Source of the DNA: Aphrophora alni
Taxonomy: Eukaryota; Arthropoda; Insecta; Hemiptera; Aphrophoridae
Assembly: GCA_963513935.1 (NCBI GenBank)
Contig: OY740766.1
Coordinates: 9,827,000-9,890,999 of the forward strand
Length of the DNA stretch: 64,000 nt
Reading direction: 5' to 3'
This document shows, piece by piece, positions 25,446 to 38,927 of this stretch (within the stretch, counting starts at the first letter, position 1; each line of letters begins with the position of its first letter). The notes below the pieces were generated by a model that did not search any database, was not told the origin of the DNA, and saw nothing but the letters and a program-made list of their open reading frames with translations. A program made the position numbers and the translations under genes.

Positions 25446-27590
25446 CTTTCATTTATTATAAAGTGGCATGGCTATGGTTGGGTATTTTTTTCACCTGGAA
25501 TACTTTGTAGCTGCGATACGGTTCATAAATAATAATCCCATTCTTATATTCTATTATCAGTTTTCGTCGTTAAATCAATATATGTGCGCGAATGTTTAAA
25601 TGATATAATTTAATCGAATGTAAATATCAAATAACCATTGAGATATCTCTAGAAAATTATTGTTTCTAGAAAACATAATATAAATAAGATGATACTTTCT
25701 CGATGAAATCTTGTAAATTGCATTTTCCGTCATCATCTTGTATTACATGTCTGACAAAGATAAACTGGATAGTGTTTTACATAATTTATTACAGCGTGTT
25801 TACTGGTAAAATGAGTAGACTCAACATTGGAAGCAAAGCGGAGAGGAGAAATGAAGGGACACCCCTACTTTAACACTGTGTGTGCCAATATTGCCGTTGT
25901 AAAGTAGCGTATGTCTTTTTCGTTGCATTATGATAAATACTGTAAACTTTACACTTGACATTCTAGACAGAGTTCAAGAGTGTATCATTACTTTACTGAA
26001 TAATCTTGATTCGTTATTCCACTGCTGCGTTTCTTCGGTAATAATGTTATTACCTTTTCTCTAGTTGTTTAAATCTTTAATTTAAATAGGATATATTATT
26101 GTTTTTATATGGTATTCATTTGATTATGGCCTTGATAAAATAAATATATAATATTAATATATAAACTGTGTATTATTGTTATTGTTTTGGGGTGTAGTTA
26201 GAGGCGTGGCTACGTTGCCACTTCGTTTGTATCGACATGGGCTCTTTTTTTGTAGTTTAGTAATGGAAAGTTTCATGTACATATAATATTTGAAGACGTT
26301 TACTTAGTTTTTGAAACGTCGTCATATCCAGATACGGTCGTTGGGCAAACATTTTGTGTTCATTTATTTGTTCATCGAAGTTTCCAAAAGTTTTACTCAC
26401 TTGAAGTGAATAATTGTAATCCCCACATACCAAAATATAAACCAAAACCAAACTGTAAATATACATGTAGAAAATCAAAATGAAAATTTCTGTTACGTTT
26501 AAGGGATTCCTTTAAGTCCTCATTTCACAAAAAAAAAAATAATCGAAAACATTTGTGACTGTTTTTACACATTCGATCCAAAACGGAGTTAAATGTTAAG
26601 TTTTCACATTTATCTATAACTCAGAAACTAGCATTTTTAAAAGACACAAAAACTAACATTTATTTCAGTGACGTCTACATTTTAGCAAAATTTAATAAAT
26701 TAAAAGCATTAGACAATTAAATTTTTGTGTTTTAAATATTCACATTTCAAAAAAATTTGAACGAAATCGGTAGAATCTATTTCAAGAAATTACGTTATTT
26801 ATAACATTTATGGCGGTACTCTTTCATTTTATCTTCACTTTTTTTATAATAAATAAATAAATGAACTTCCCTAGATATTTCAAAAAAAACTACCCACATA
26901 TCCAATTTGATTTAAATCGATCTACACAACAGTGCCAACTTGATAAACATTATATTAGAACTTTGTCAGTGACACTGTGTATTTTTTAGAAATATTAAAA
27001 AAATCGTAACTCTTCCGCCACCATGTTAAACCAATCATTCCTGCTTGAATCAAATAGCCTGAGGTAAGACGAAGATAAAACTCATTCAGCCTTTTTTTGT
27101 TTGATTCACTGTATTTCTTCCAGAGTACAAAACGTCGAAATTCTCAAATATAAAGCCGAATTATTGCACGCCAAGACACTTTCGTTTAACAAGAAAGTAA
27201 TTAAAACTTTAGACACGTGACTCAATTTTAGTTTGAAACATCTATAAATTATTCATTACCAAAAAAGTTATATTCTCAGAAAAGAATAAATCAAAATTAA
27301 GTTTTTCCCAATCCTATTGTACAAGATTTATGACTGTTTCAAAGTAAATCGATCAAAAATTTTCCTCCTAAATTGTTTACCATGTTCACAAGTCAATATT
27401 ATTCTTAGTTATACTTAAACCGTTCTCAAAAATAAATAAATCTAATATAAGATTTTGTTGAACGGTTTAGTTTTTTAACGGCGTAAAAACTTTTGTGTCA
27501 TTATTCCTTTATTAAAAAGAGTATAGACATTTCTAGTCTTCGAATACTTTAATACCGTTGGGTTGGGTAATAGAAGTTAATTGTCTGGGA
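25446..27590. other. AT-rich sequence without a recognised gene
   Basis: No supported coding frame. The 73-codon minus-strand frame at 26257-26478 lacks recognisable features. No RNA genes or element ends were recognised. Confidence 0.5.
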
Positions 27591-27791
27591 GAAGAGAGAG
27601 TGGCCGTGAGCGGATGTAATCAGGAGATATAAAGTATATGGAGGAAGTGCGTGATAGGGAAATACATGGAGAAAAAGGAAAGGGAGAGAAGAAAGTTGAT
27701 TGAGAGTGATAAGATATAGGGAACCACACACACAGAGAGGGGAAGTAACAAAATAAGTAGAAGAAAATAAATGTATTGAAAGAAAGAGGGA

Positions 27792-27864
<73 letters not shown>

Positions 27865-28860
27865 GGAGGACAGATTGAAGAAAAGAAGGATTCAGAAGAG
27901 GGAGAGAGACAGAGTAAATAGAGGTAATAAGCAGATAGTGAAGAATGGCGGGAAAGAAAGAGGCAAGAAGTGCGAGTTTAAGAAAGAAGGAGGTAGGAAG
28001 AAATACGGAGAGAAAAGCAGGTAGAAAGATTGAGTGATGGTAATAAGGTAGAATAGACGTAACGCAGGAAGCAAGAAAAGAATGGGAGGAGAGACAAAGC
28101 AAAAGTAGGAAGGTTCGACAGATAAGTAACGAAAGAAGGAGTCATAGTGAGAAGAGAGAAAATATCAGGAAGCAATATCTAAGGTATAGAGAGATTAAGG
28201 ACTGAAGCGAGAAATAGAATGGGACAGAGGAAGGGAGAAAGGAATGTCAGGAAGTAAAGTAACGACGCTGTGAGAGAGAATGTGAGACAAAGAAAGATGT
28301 GGAGACAGAGAATGGAAGAGAAAGAGGAAGGTAGAATGGGATAGAAAGGAGGGATTGAAATAGCGGAAGGAAATTAGAAAGAAAAGTGGCAAGAAGTGCG
28401 AGTTTAAGAAAGAAGGAGGTAGGAAGAAATACGGAGAGAAAAGCAGGTAGAAAGATTGAGTGATGGTAATAAGGTAGAATAGACGTAACGCAGGAAGCAA
28501 GAAAAGAATGGGAGGAGAGACAAAGCAAAAGTAGGAAGGTTCGACAGATAAGTAACGAAAGAAGGAGTCATAGTGAGAAGAGAGAAAATATCAGGAAGCA
28601 ATATCTAAGGTATAGAGAGATTAAGACTGAAGCGAGAAATAGAATGGGACAGAGGAAGGGAGAAAGGAATGTCAGGAAGTAAAGTAACGACGCTGTGAGA
28701 GAGAATGTGAGACAAAGAAAGATGAGGAGACAGAGAATGGAAGAGAAAGAGGAAGGTAGAATGGGATAGAAAGGAGGGATTGAAATAGCGGAAGGAAATT
28801 AGAAAGAAAAGGACAGAAAATTAGAAAAGCAGGAGAGAAATAAGAGGAATATAAAAGGGA
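27591..28860 (+). repeat. Purine-rich (GA-rich) block, about 1.3 kb
   Basis: The plus strand is overwhelmingly A and G over more than a kilobase, including a (GA)n run at about 27795-27861. The minus-strand frames here (Leu/Ser/Phe/Pro-rich, 60-160 codons) are by-products of this composition. Mirror-symmetric polypurine DNA of this kind can adopt triplex (H-DNA) structure. No gene is inferred. Confidence 0.9.
27962..28810. repeat. 426-bp tandem duplication inside the purine-rich block
   Basis: The segment beginning GGCAAGAAGTGCGAGTTTAA occurs at 27962 and again at 28388, an offset of 426 bp. The two copies differ by only a few changes seen by eye (TTAAGGACTG against TTAAGACTG, GATGTGG against GATGAGG), so the duplication is recent. 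The copies also generate duplicated minus-strand frames, which should not be counted as paralogous genes. Confidence 0.95.
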
Positions 28861-29900
28861 GAACTAGAAGTAAAATAACACAAGGAATATTCAAATGGCG
28901 AGTTGAAATCAACGTAGAGGTAAAGAAATAATATAAAATTAGGATGGAATTATTAAGTGATTTTTGCCTTTATTAAGAGCCAGTATTAGGACCATAAAGT
29001 TCTCTTCTTTATAATCAAAAGGAAGACATTGAAACGAAGAGTCTGAGAAATGTGAGATGTATGTCACTGCATATATTTTTTCACTGTTTGACTTTCATAT
29101 TAGGACAACTGCATTGCTAACATGCTTTTAGCTCAAGTGGTTTTAGATTTGGTATTCAGATTTAGTCCTAAAGTGAAAAGTTTTGTAGAAAGTGATGTCA
29201 AATGTCAAACCTCTCTCTTCTTCCATAATTAATACTTTGTCGTATAAACGTGGTCAACGAATCGATGTTTTCCGCTGAAATAACCATTTTGAAGGTCTGT
29301 TTGTTATAAGTCTCATGTTCAGGGTTTAATTTTTAAAAAACCATTGGTATAAACATTTACAAATTTTAGTTTTGCCTTAAGTAAGACAAAATGTTTAGAT
29401 TCTTCAAATTCAAAATTGATTTACAAAAATGTTTGAAACTTATATTTTCGCTATTTTAAAATTAATAATAAAGTACTTGACCACGAAAAGTGAGTCTTAT
29501 TTTAACTCGACTATTTAACACATCGTTCTATTGTTTCTTTGTTTGTGTATTTGTTACACAGTTGCCATGTAACAGTTGTACCAATAGTTATGAAATTTTA
29601 AAATCAGGTTGTTTGCGCCTATTCTATAGAAACAGTAATCAGATCCTTTACTTTCCCAAGTAAATTGGGAAAACGACCTACGAGAACTAACAGTGGTAAA
29701 GTTAAGATATTGTTTCAAATTTATTAGATGTTCGTAGTATAGATAAAGTTATGTGTTGGTTAAAAATCATTGACGATTGTTCTGGGGATGTATTGGATTT
29801 GACGTTATCTTCATAAATTGGTTTATGGAATGACGTATGTCTATAGCATGTTTATTACTGTACAGCTAATATGTGTGGTATTTATGTAAGACGATACAAT
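28861..29900. other. AT-rich sequence without a recognised gene
   Basis: Nothing recognisable as a gene, RNA or element terminus between the purine-rich block and the 130-bp duplication. Confidence 0.5.
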
Positions 29901-30172
29901 ACCCTAATGTTTCAATAGTGTGATCAATTTAATTAAATCGTAAAATTAAACTTCTATAGTAACGTATTTGTACAATATATCTGTATCAACAAAATACTTT
30001 TGGTCAATAATACTCGATAAAAACAACAACACCCTAATGTTTCATTAGTGTGATCAATTTAATTAAATCGTAAAATTAAACTTCTTCCTTAAACTTCTAT
30101 AGTAACGTATTTGTACAATATATCTGTATCAACAAAATACTTTTGGTCAATAATACTCGATAAAAACAACAA
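29901..30172. repeat. 130-bp tandem duplication
   Basis: ACCCTAATGTTTCAATAGTG starts at 29901 and recurs with one substitution at 30031. The copies are otherwise nearly identical through CTCGATAAAAACAACAAC. The second copy has a 14-bp internal insertion (CTTCCTTAAACTTC region, about 30084-30097) that itself duplicates TTAAACTTC. A recent local duplication. Confidence 0.95.
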
Positions 30173-33100
30173 CAACATATTACATGTTTATACAATCAAT
30201 GCACACATTTTTTTATTGACAATAATAATTTAACATATCCAGGGGAAAAAATATGCACAAAATATCAATTTTCTATCACTTTGGAAACAAATCAATATTT
30301 TATAAACAAATAGCTATCACAAAATATTGACCAATTTTTCCCGTCGGGATATCACAGTAAATAATCCTTGGATTCACTAAAACTCTACCAGTATGTGACA
30401 AAAGCTCATTTTATAGAGAAACCGTAATATCAGGAGATGTTTTGTTTACGAAATATTAAACACAGATATTTCCCACAATTTTGTTAAAAATAAAGCGATC
30501 TTTGGCCGTTATTGCACTCAACAATAAATATGTGTTAAAAATATCTGAGAAATTAAGTAAACAGATATTTTAAAGAAGAATCTTACATGTACAGGCTTTT
30601 GATAAATAGGTTTAATACCCCTGGATACTTATCAAATCTCCGTTATAAGCAATTTTTAAATAACATCTCTCACAGTAAAAACACAAATTTATCGTAAGTA
30701 TAAAGTTGCACAAACTCATCCACTTTGCACTCTCCTTCATTTAAATCAAAAATTAGACCATTTAAGTGTAAATGTTTGACTATAAAATTTTCGAAAAATA
30801 ACATAAATCCAAGTTAGGTAAATTTAACAGGATTACATACTATATATGTTGCTTAGAGGTGAAATATATCTCGGTCTAAAAAAAGAAGAAAAGATCATAA
30901 AATAAAAACATTTAGCTTTAGAATACTCTAATAGCGTCAGAAACACAACTAGTGAAGTAAAAGAAAGGAGAAATAATACGTAAGACGGAATAGAGTGATC
31001 TATTCCAAGTCTACACGAAGAAGATATGTAGATACAGATATATAATTGTTATGTTAATAAAAATATAACTTGATTTTCACAAAAATATTTATTTTGAAAT
31101 CTCAGTAGAAAAAAAAAACAGTAGAACTTTAAAAATCTCAACCTGTCTGTTCTCCAGATATTTGTATATCTGTTCAAAATGTCTCCAGAAATTCTCAATA
31201 CAATTCGGTTTTTTTCTTAAGTATAATGTTCTATTAAGATAAATAATAATTATGTGGAAATTTAATTGAAACACAACATTTTAGGTCTTAAGTATATGGC
31301 TTTCATCAATAACTTCTGAATATTTTGAGATATTATAATAATATATCTAGAAAAGAAAAGAATCATATAATGGCGATCACAAATTTCCTATTTTTGAATG
31401 AAAGTACTGGCCATTGTCGATGTACTGGGCAAGTACATCGAAAATTGTAAAACCTTCCAACAACGAGCTGTCCCTTTTACGATTGATTTAATTTTCTCTA
31501 TCAATTAACTTAGCACCAAATAAACAATTAACTATAAAGGAATCACTGCAATTCATTGCGTACAAAATATGTTTAAAAAAATTAAAACGCTTTTAAACGT
31601 GAAGTTGACTTGAACCGTTAGGTCTGGAACTTATTAAAAGTGATGCCAAGTGACAAACAAATTTTATAGGCTAAAATTTTATACAAAATAGGCTGTAGTT
31701 TTATTTGTATACATGGGAAGCGAACAGAGATCACAAGTAATAATAAACAGGTTTTATATAAAAGAAACAACTCGAAATTTCATGTAATAACATAAAGTTC
31801 AGTTTAAAGGAAACAAGCAGACATCTTTAAGTAATACTATAAAGGGTGTACATAAAGAAAAGAAGCAGAGATCTCTAGTGATACTATAAAGTTTGTAACA
31901 CAATTAATGTTTATCAAATTTTTGGGAACACAATATTTAATGAGATTTACCGGCAAATGAACTCTCCGGCACTTAATTCTTAACGAAAAGCTTAAAACAG
32001 AGGATAAAAAGCAATTCAATATTTCGCATCAACTTGAATTAGAAACAATCATTACACCAACTTTTAGAAGACAAAGAATGTTTTAATTCCCTTAAAGTAG
32101 AAGGAATGGAAATGAAAGAAACATATTTAAAAATTAGCAAATTATTAGGGTTGAAGATAAAAGAAAAAAAAGTTTCAATCTACTTTTAAACTTCTGATTT
32201 TATTAATTTTAATCCTTATTCATGAGCGGCTTAGTATTTACTGAATTCAGTTCAAATTTAGGTTCAATTAATCATTATATATATATAATTTTTAGAAAAA
32301 GCAATATCAGTATTCTGTTGAAATGAGCATCACATATGGTGGAAACATCACTCACCAAATAAAGGTAAAACACAATTGTGACTTTATTCGAAAGAAAATC
32401 ACTTTCTATAAAATAAGTAATAGTCTATAGTTGTTACTTGTATACAAAAGTTTCTGATACTGAACCACAAGAGCTATAGCCAATTCAAACAATGCCTACA
32501 AGCGTTGATTCTTTTGGTTCAGTGTCACAAATGTTTTTGTACGTTTCACAACTGAAGTTGATGATGCAGCCATTGTAATGCCATCTTGGCTGAAATAAAT
32601 AGTTTTGAGTGTTATTTATTTTGGCTGTAGTGAGCCGTAGCTCATTTCTACTTTTTTTTTTATCAAAACGCCATTCAAAAACATTTGCCTTAACGTCTAA
32701 ATAATTATGAAGTTGATTTAAAACGTTAAGCTGAAAATTTTAATTTATTTAATGCCATATAAAGAAGATAAACAAATAAGGGAAACATTCGGAAATATTT
32801 TTAGAGTTCTACTTTCGAAATCCACTGCGATGTCTGACGGCTTATTTAGATACAATTCTGAAAAGAGTTTTATAATTATTAATGAATAAAACAGTGAAAA
32901 GTCTTGCGGGAAGACATATACATACATACCGGGGTTGTGACAGAGGCACGTATTATTAAATAAACGTGACGATTTCATCCAATGTTGATGTATTTAAAAG
33001 TGTTTTTAGTGTCTATTTTCCTGCTGTTAAAAGATGTAGAGGTTATGTATAATAACATAACCATTTGTTATGTTTGAATGTAATTAATGCCTAACGGAAT

Positions 33101-33282
33101 CACCGTATTTCCTTACTCAAAGTTTATAATTATTTATAAACTTTATTATTATAAACAAAATTATAATTATTTTGTGACTTAAGTTATAATTATAAACACT
33201 AATTCCCCTTTTACAAGTTAGTTACAATAACACAAAAGAAATAAACTTTTGACAAACAATTATTAGCCTATGTTATTACAGT
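30173..33282. other. AT-rich sequence without a recognised gene
   Basis: No supported gene. One perfect 10-bp hairpin (TCGATGTACT, 5-nt loop, AGTACATCGA) lies at 31417-31441. Minus-strand frames at 31089-31274, 31837-32019 and 32745-32978 are short and featureless. Confidence 0.5.
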
Positions 33283-33326
33283 CCCCTGATGTACATTTCG
33301 GTAACATAGTTACCTTCATCGGAGGG
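33283..33326 (-). ncRNA. Hammerhead-ribozyme-like motif (possible solo retroelement terminal repeat)
   Basis: On the minus strand: stem I CCCU (33326-33323), core CCGAUGA (33322-33316), one unpaired A, stem II GGUAAC (33314-33309), loop UAU, GUUACC (33305-33300), GAAA (33299-33296), short stem III AUG/CAU, cleavage-site UC, then AGGG closing stem I. Every hammerhead element is present in type I order. The only core deviation is C instead of U at the second position of CUGANGA. The layout matches the Penelope-associated copies at 39831-39871. Activity is not shown. Confidence 0.55.
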
Positions 33327-33589
33327 TTCTAAACTGATAATAATAATATAAAATAAAAGTTATAAAACTAAAGTGACAATCTCCCCCCTCCCCTCTACTT
33401 CAGTCCAGGTGGATCGGTCAATCATAGTTAAACCAGGTCATAAACCTTTTTGAAGAAAACGTCTGGTAGTAAAAGCTAACGGTACTTGTCCCTATCCTTC
33501 GGAACGGCCAGAATTCGAATATTACAAATTTATAAAACAGTTAATTTTCAGAGAAAATTACAAAAAGTAATAATGTAACCAATAATATA

Positions 33590-34363
33590 CAGGGTGTCTC
33601 GGAACTCTCTGGAACATTTCATAAAAAAAAGTCCCTTAGGTTAAGACAAACATATTTCACAATATATACATTAGTCTCCGGTGACTAGTTTTCCGTCTGT
33701 CGGTCTGTATGTGTTTTTTACAAAGGATTTTATAACTCAAGATTTATTTAGGACTGAAACTTACAATTTGGAATAAATATGTACATTAACAGGTAGAATA
33801 AGTGTATAAAATTTCCTTGGCGGAACATGAAGTGGACAGGAAACAGCTTATTAATGATACGCAGCGTCTCATGTGTGCTGTTAAACAATGTTTTAGGTAT
33901 GTATTGTGGTAGTGTGGAAATTACATTGATATGCAAGAATTGTCACAACTTGTTTGTTTATTATTCGATTTTAGTAAATAAGGTGTCATTCGATTTGTCT
34001 TTTAATTGTGCATCTTTTACCTGTTTAATTGTAATGTTTAATTATAATAATTGTAATAATAGCTAACGGTTTTCGTGGAATTTGACACTGAAACATTTAA
34101 ACGGCCGCCATTTTGAAATGGATTTAGTTCCAGCAACAAAATTTTATACACTTATTCTACCTATTAAGGTATATATTTGTACCAAATTTTAAGCTTCTAT
34201 TTTAAATAAATTTTGAGTTATAAAATCCTTTGTAAAAAACACATACAGACCGACAGACGGAAAATTAGTTACCGGAGACCCATGTTTATATTGTGAAATA
34301 TGTTTGTCTCGACCAAAGGAACATTTTTTTATGAATAGTTCCAGAGAGTTCTGGGACACCCTG
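33590..34363. mobile_element. DNA element with 225-bp terminal inverted repeats
   Basis: The ends CAGGGTGTC...GACACCCTG (33590 and 34363) are flanked on both sides by TATA, suggesting a TA or TATA target duplication. The inverted repeats run 33590-33814 and 34139-34363 and include long matching tracts (TACCTG..TAGAATAAGTGTATAAAATTT, CCGTCTGTCGGTCTGTATGTG), with scattered mismatches. The unique centre is about 325 bp. Its 79-codon plus-strand frame (33827-34066) is not a recognisable transposase. Best read as a non-autonomous foldback-like MITE of unresolved superfamily. Confidence 0.88.
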
Positions 34364-34365
34364 TA

Positions 34366-37300
34366 TAACTAATGAACAATTTCATAATGTTACCAATAAT
34401 TCATAAAACTACATATCTTATGAAAAAATGGAAATACTTGAAAGTATAAATTTAAATAATTAGACAAAAAAAAAGTTAAATTTTAGTAACTACAAACACT
34501 TATTATTTTAAAAAAACAGTAACAAATGAGTTAAATGTAAATATAAATTAGAATATATGTCAAACAACAGGTTAATTTATAGTACATAACTTATCCTAAA
34601 CTGTTCCAACAGATGCTAAATAAATCTTCATGAATATTGGAAATCATGAAAAATGAGTTTCTAGAATGTGATATAAGGATATGGTTTTTATTATAAATTA
34701 CTTTTTTTATTCGGTACTGGTCTTGTGGACGGTTTTAGGGTGAAAAAACTTTAAAAAGAGGCTTCATAAGCCATTATAACAGTAGAACATCCTGGAAGTT
34801 GACATGTTGGTGATAAAAAATAATTTAAACGTCAACATGGTTAATTTTTTAATTTACTTGTTAACCGTATTGTTATTTTAAAATGACTTTAGTTGATTTT
34901 TTTTAAACAATAAATTGAATTATTCGGATTACTTGCGTTTTATGAATTTTATAAGTCTTAATTTACTTCAATCTCATTTGCAGTTGTTATAATTTTAATT
35001 ATCTCTGTATCTCTGTAAGAATAGAGATATTGTTCCGTGTTTGTATGAATGTAAATTATAACCATACTATTCTTATCTCACCAACAATTAAGTCCAAATT
35101 TGTCAAATAATTTTCTAAAAAACAAATCCTCCTGCTCGAGATTTTCCAAAAGGTGGACGAAGATACATCTTATTTGATTCGTTTAGTATTTGTGATTGAG
35201 ATTGTTCTGTGTAACCATTGAAATGCCATTTTTGTAACTATGGTGCTTCCTATGTTTTATTATCATAATCTAAATATTTAACTAATGTAAAGTCTTGCAG
35301 TTATTTTACATTAAAAGCTGCCTCATTTTATAAATAAAAATTAACAAACAATTTACAATGAGACATTTTGAAATTAATTAAATTAGTTTTAGAAGCTTGG
35401 ATGATTTTACAATAATATGAATGAAAAATATTTGCAAAATCATATTAAAAATCAAACAGGAATATTACCCGAACAATATAGGGATACAAACATGTTTAAA
35501 TCGTTCACTACAATGTTAAAAAAATGTAGTTTTAGATAAAAAATTGTTTTTATCTCGAAATAGTTTTTAATTTATAAAATTAAAGTGTTTACAATTGTAT
35601 AAAGTATTTAAAAATTGATAAAATCTTCTCATATATTATTTCATCTTATAAACCAATCTCACGTTGTTTGAAGTGGTTTAGAGATATGTACAGAACATTT
35701 TACTTTTCTCCACAAATATAAAGTTTGACGTTTGATAAGAAATACAGTTGACAGAACAGCTTTCTATGCAAATGCTAACTCATTTAATCTACAGTCTCTA
35801 GAAACCAGTACAGAAGTTTTTTTACATTTTCTTTCCATCTTCAATATTTCTTATAAGAGGAGTATTTTATTTGAATATGTAACCTCAAATTCAATATATA
35901 TTTCTGACAGAACAAGATATGTAACAAATATTAACATTAAACTAAAGTTATTATAATGTGTTTCATCATTGTACGTACCCAGTCCATACAGGATTTCGGT
36001 ATTACTTCAGTTAACAGGTGTTAGGATTATCTCAGATTTACAGATGAGCAAACTATCACTTCGCGCTAATCCTAAACAATTTGCATCTGCTCTTCACTCG
36101 TTACGAAAGGCAGGAGGGTGGGTTTATTACAGGGTATTTCCATTTAAGGATTATATTTACATGGGGGCCTCTCGTATGAAATGTTATCTGCAAGAAGAAA
36201 CTACAGAGCTACTGGTCTACGAATACAAATGTCTTTATTGAAATAGGATTGACACCTATGATTCTTTATGGAGTTGATAGAGAAGACAACTTCAAGACAG
36301 ACTTGTCAGCAATATTCTGAACTTAATCTATAGCCGATCTGGAATTATTTGAAAATGTCCATAACTGTATAATTTGTCGTATTTCCTGAATCCTTTAATC
36401 TGTTTAAATTAACTAACATATTAGTCTTTAACATTAGTATTGTACATTCAGAAACATAAACATTTAAGTTGCTTGGAAGTTAAAAAAAGGTTTTATGAGG
36501 TAATTTCTTCAAATAATTTATGAGATAGTTGGTAAATATCCCTAAGTGCTAAAGTAGGACTACAAAATCGTTTTAAACGGGATGAGATGCAAAGGGAGGG
36601 GATTCTATTGCATTTTCATTTACCCCAATCTTTATAAAAATTAATGCACAAACTATTTTAACAGATAATGTCAAAAGTGTCTAAATTTTTTAAATAATTA
36701 GAATAGCTGTTTTTACCTACAATAAGTTGTTTATTTGACGAGGCAGAGAACAGATCGAATTACAGATGTACAAGAAACTAAGTTTATCCAAGTGTCAAGT
36801 TTACACTAAGTTAATTATTACAAACTTAGTTTTGAAGAGTTTAATGTTAATTATTACAATCCTTCTTGTAACAATAACTGACAAGATGCACGAAATAATT
36901 GTGCAATTCAATAAACTTAACAGAAAGCTTTTGCATTTTGTTAATTATAAATCCTAACTGTTACAAACTCTCTCGTAGAAACTACGGTAGCCGAGTTTCT
37001 AAATGATTACCTGAATATTATTAGTAGATATTCCGTATCTGTTGATTTAAACGATTTGGACCAATTTCTTCTTGCGGAAATCTATTTAACAGAGATTTAA
37101 AAATAATACAAATAAACGCATTTGATCTGTGTTTTTAATTATGAAAATGTGTATTTCATCCAAAAATATAATTAGGCTCATATAATTTTCTATGGGGTAG
37201 TCCAAATATCCCAATAAATACTGTAGAGTTGAAATTTAAAAAAATATAACTTATAGTTGAGTTAGGGGGGAGGTACCACAATAAACCTCGCCATTTTACA

Positions 37301-38927
37301 GATAACCCTAGTACTCAAATACTCCAGCGGGTGTTTTCCAAGAGAGACTTGATAAGTGAAATAAAATATAGTAATATAACATAAGACTAGTTAAATAAAC
37401 GTTGTAAGCAAAATACAACGTCGTGATTTTACTTACAAAATGTTGAGTAATATTTCAAAATATGGCTAGCATATTTTATACAGACCACAAGTAATCTTAA
37501 CTTAATTAAGACCGATTAAAAATGTTACATTAAAATATGTTGTAATGTCTGACATGTAAATCTCTCAAACAAATGACCATTTTAGATCATTTTAAACGTT
37601 TGTAAACTTATTATAAACCTTAAGTTTAAGCTAATCAAAACATATTTCACTGCAAATTCAACTCCTTTTTACATTTCTCAGAAAATTCCACTTCATTATA
37701 ACTAGTATTGACACTGATTAATTAGAGTTACATCCATACAATTATTTAATTACAGTTCTATTAGTAAATATTTTATCATTAATTAGACACAACGACAAGG
37801 GTTGTCGCCATGTTTATTGGATGCAATACTATATAATCAAGAGTTTATGCAATATTGCAATCTACACAGTACTCTTGTTAAACTTATATAGTTTGAATGT
37901 TTCACATGAAATATTTTGTAAATTGTATTAATATTCTATTAACCCCAACCTACTGATCATTACAAATATGTTTAAAAAAATATCTTTCTTATTATTTATT
38001 AAGTAAACGCGTTAAAGTCTTTTAAAAGACACATGAATTTAGACAATGCTTTTTCCGTAGTTCTGAATCGTCTTCTAAATCACTGTTCCAACAAATATAA
38101 TTCCTCCTACTGGGCTTTATCTAAGAGAGTACATCCTCATAATCTACAGATAATCATCTTTAACACTTAAGAATAAAACAAGTCTAATTTATTGCTGTAA
38201 ATATTTTGGCAGGTGTTACTTACATGCATTATTTTAAGCAATATTTATAATAATTAAATTGAAATGTTAGATGTTCAAAGGAATAATAATTTTTTGGACA
38301 ACTTGATTTAAGGAGGCGGGGATGTAAACAAATACACCAAAAATGTAAATCAGATAAACTGAATAAATATCGTTAGATAAAAATAAGAAATTAACATAAT
38401 ATTGTTAATTGGAATTCATTTATGAATATAAGAAAAGTGATTGAGTTCTGATCGCACTTTTTCCACAACTGTCAAATTCTACAACCTTCAGAACAGATTA
38501 CAAGCAATTATAGGAAGGTAAATTAAAGAAATATAGTTTTATCAGAGATCAAAGCAGAACCAAAGTTGATCCACCATTGTGATGTTCGCTGTACTCGACT
38601 TAACAGAAATCAAGAGGTATTGATACAGCTCACTACTCACATGTTCCTCATGGATACTCGATATAAAGTCGATTTTGGACCCTCGGTTGAGATACTCTCT
38701 GGAGTTTATAGAAAGCTTATTCCGTCGGGACCTGAGCAAACGAATTACACAATCATAGATTACCCAGTTTATTACATAGTTTGAGAACTGTTTACATCAA
38801 TGAAATTACTGATAATCGTTAATTTACGTTATATCAATACGATATTCCTACTGGGAATGTTTGTTAGACTTTAAAACGATTTAAATACAAATAAATATTC
38901 ATTGTTGAACAGCTTTAGAACTACATA
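34366..38927. other. AT-rich sequence without a recognised gene
   Basis: About 4.5 kb. The 90-codon plus frame at 35969-36241 and overlapping frames at 38542-38784 lie in slightly GC-richer patches but match no family I recognise and show no clear splice context. No RNA genes or element ends were recognised. Confidence 0.45.

Noticed and set aside
27620..28601. Minus-strand Leu/Ser/Phe/Pro-rich frames of 60-160 codons, some duplicated
   Set aside because: They are translations of a polypurine block and its 426-bp duplication. Overlapping frames in all three phases show the same composition.
35969..36241. 90-codon plus-strand frame
   Set aside because: No recognisable domain and no clear splice or promoter context. 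Downstream YG-containing residues vaguely recall RT tails but not enough to call.
38542..38784. Overlapping frames on both strands in a slightly GC-richer patch
   Set aside because: No family recognised, and both strands open equally, which is expected by chance.
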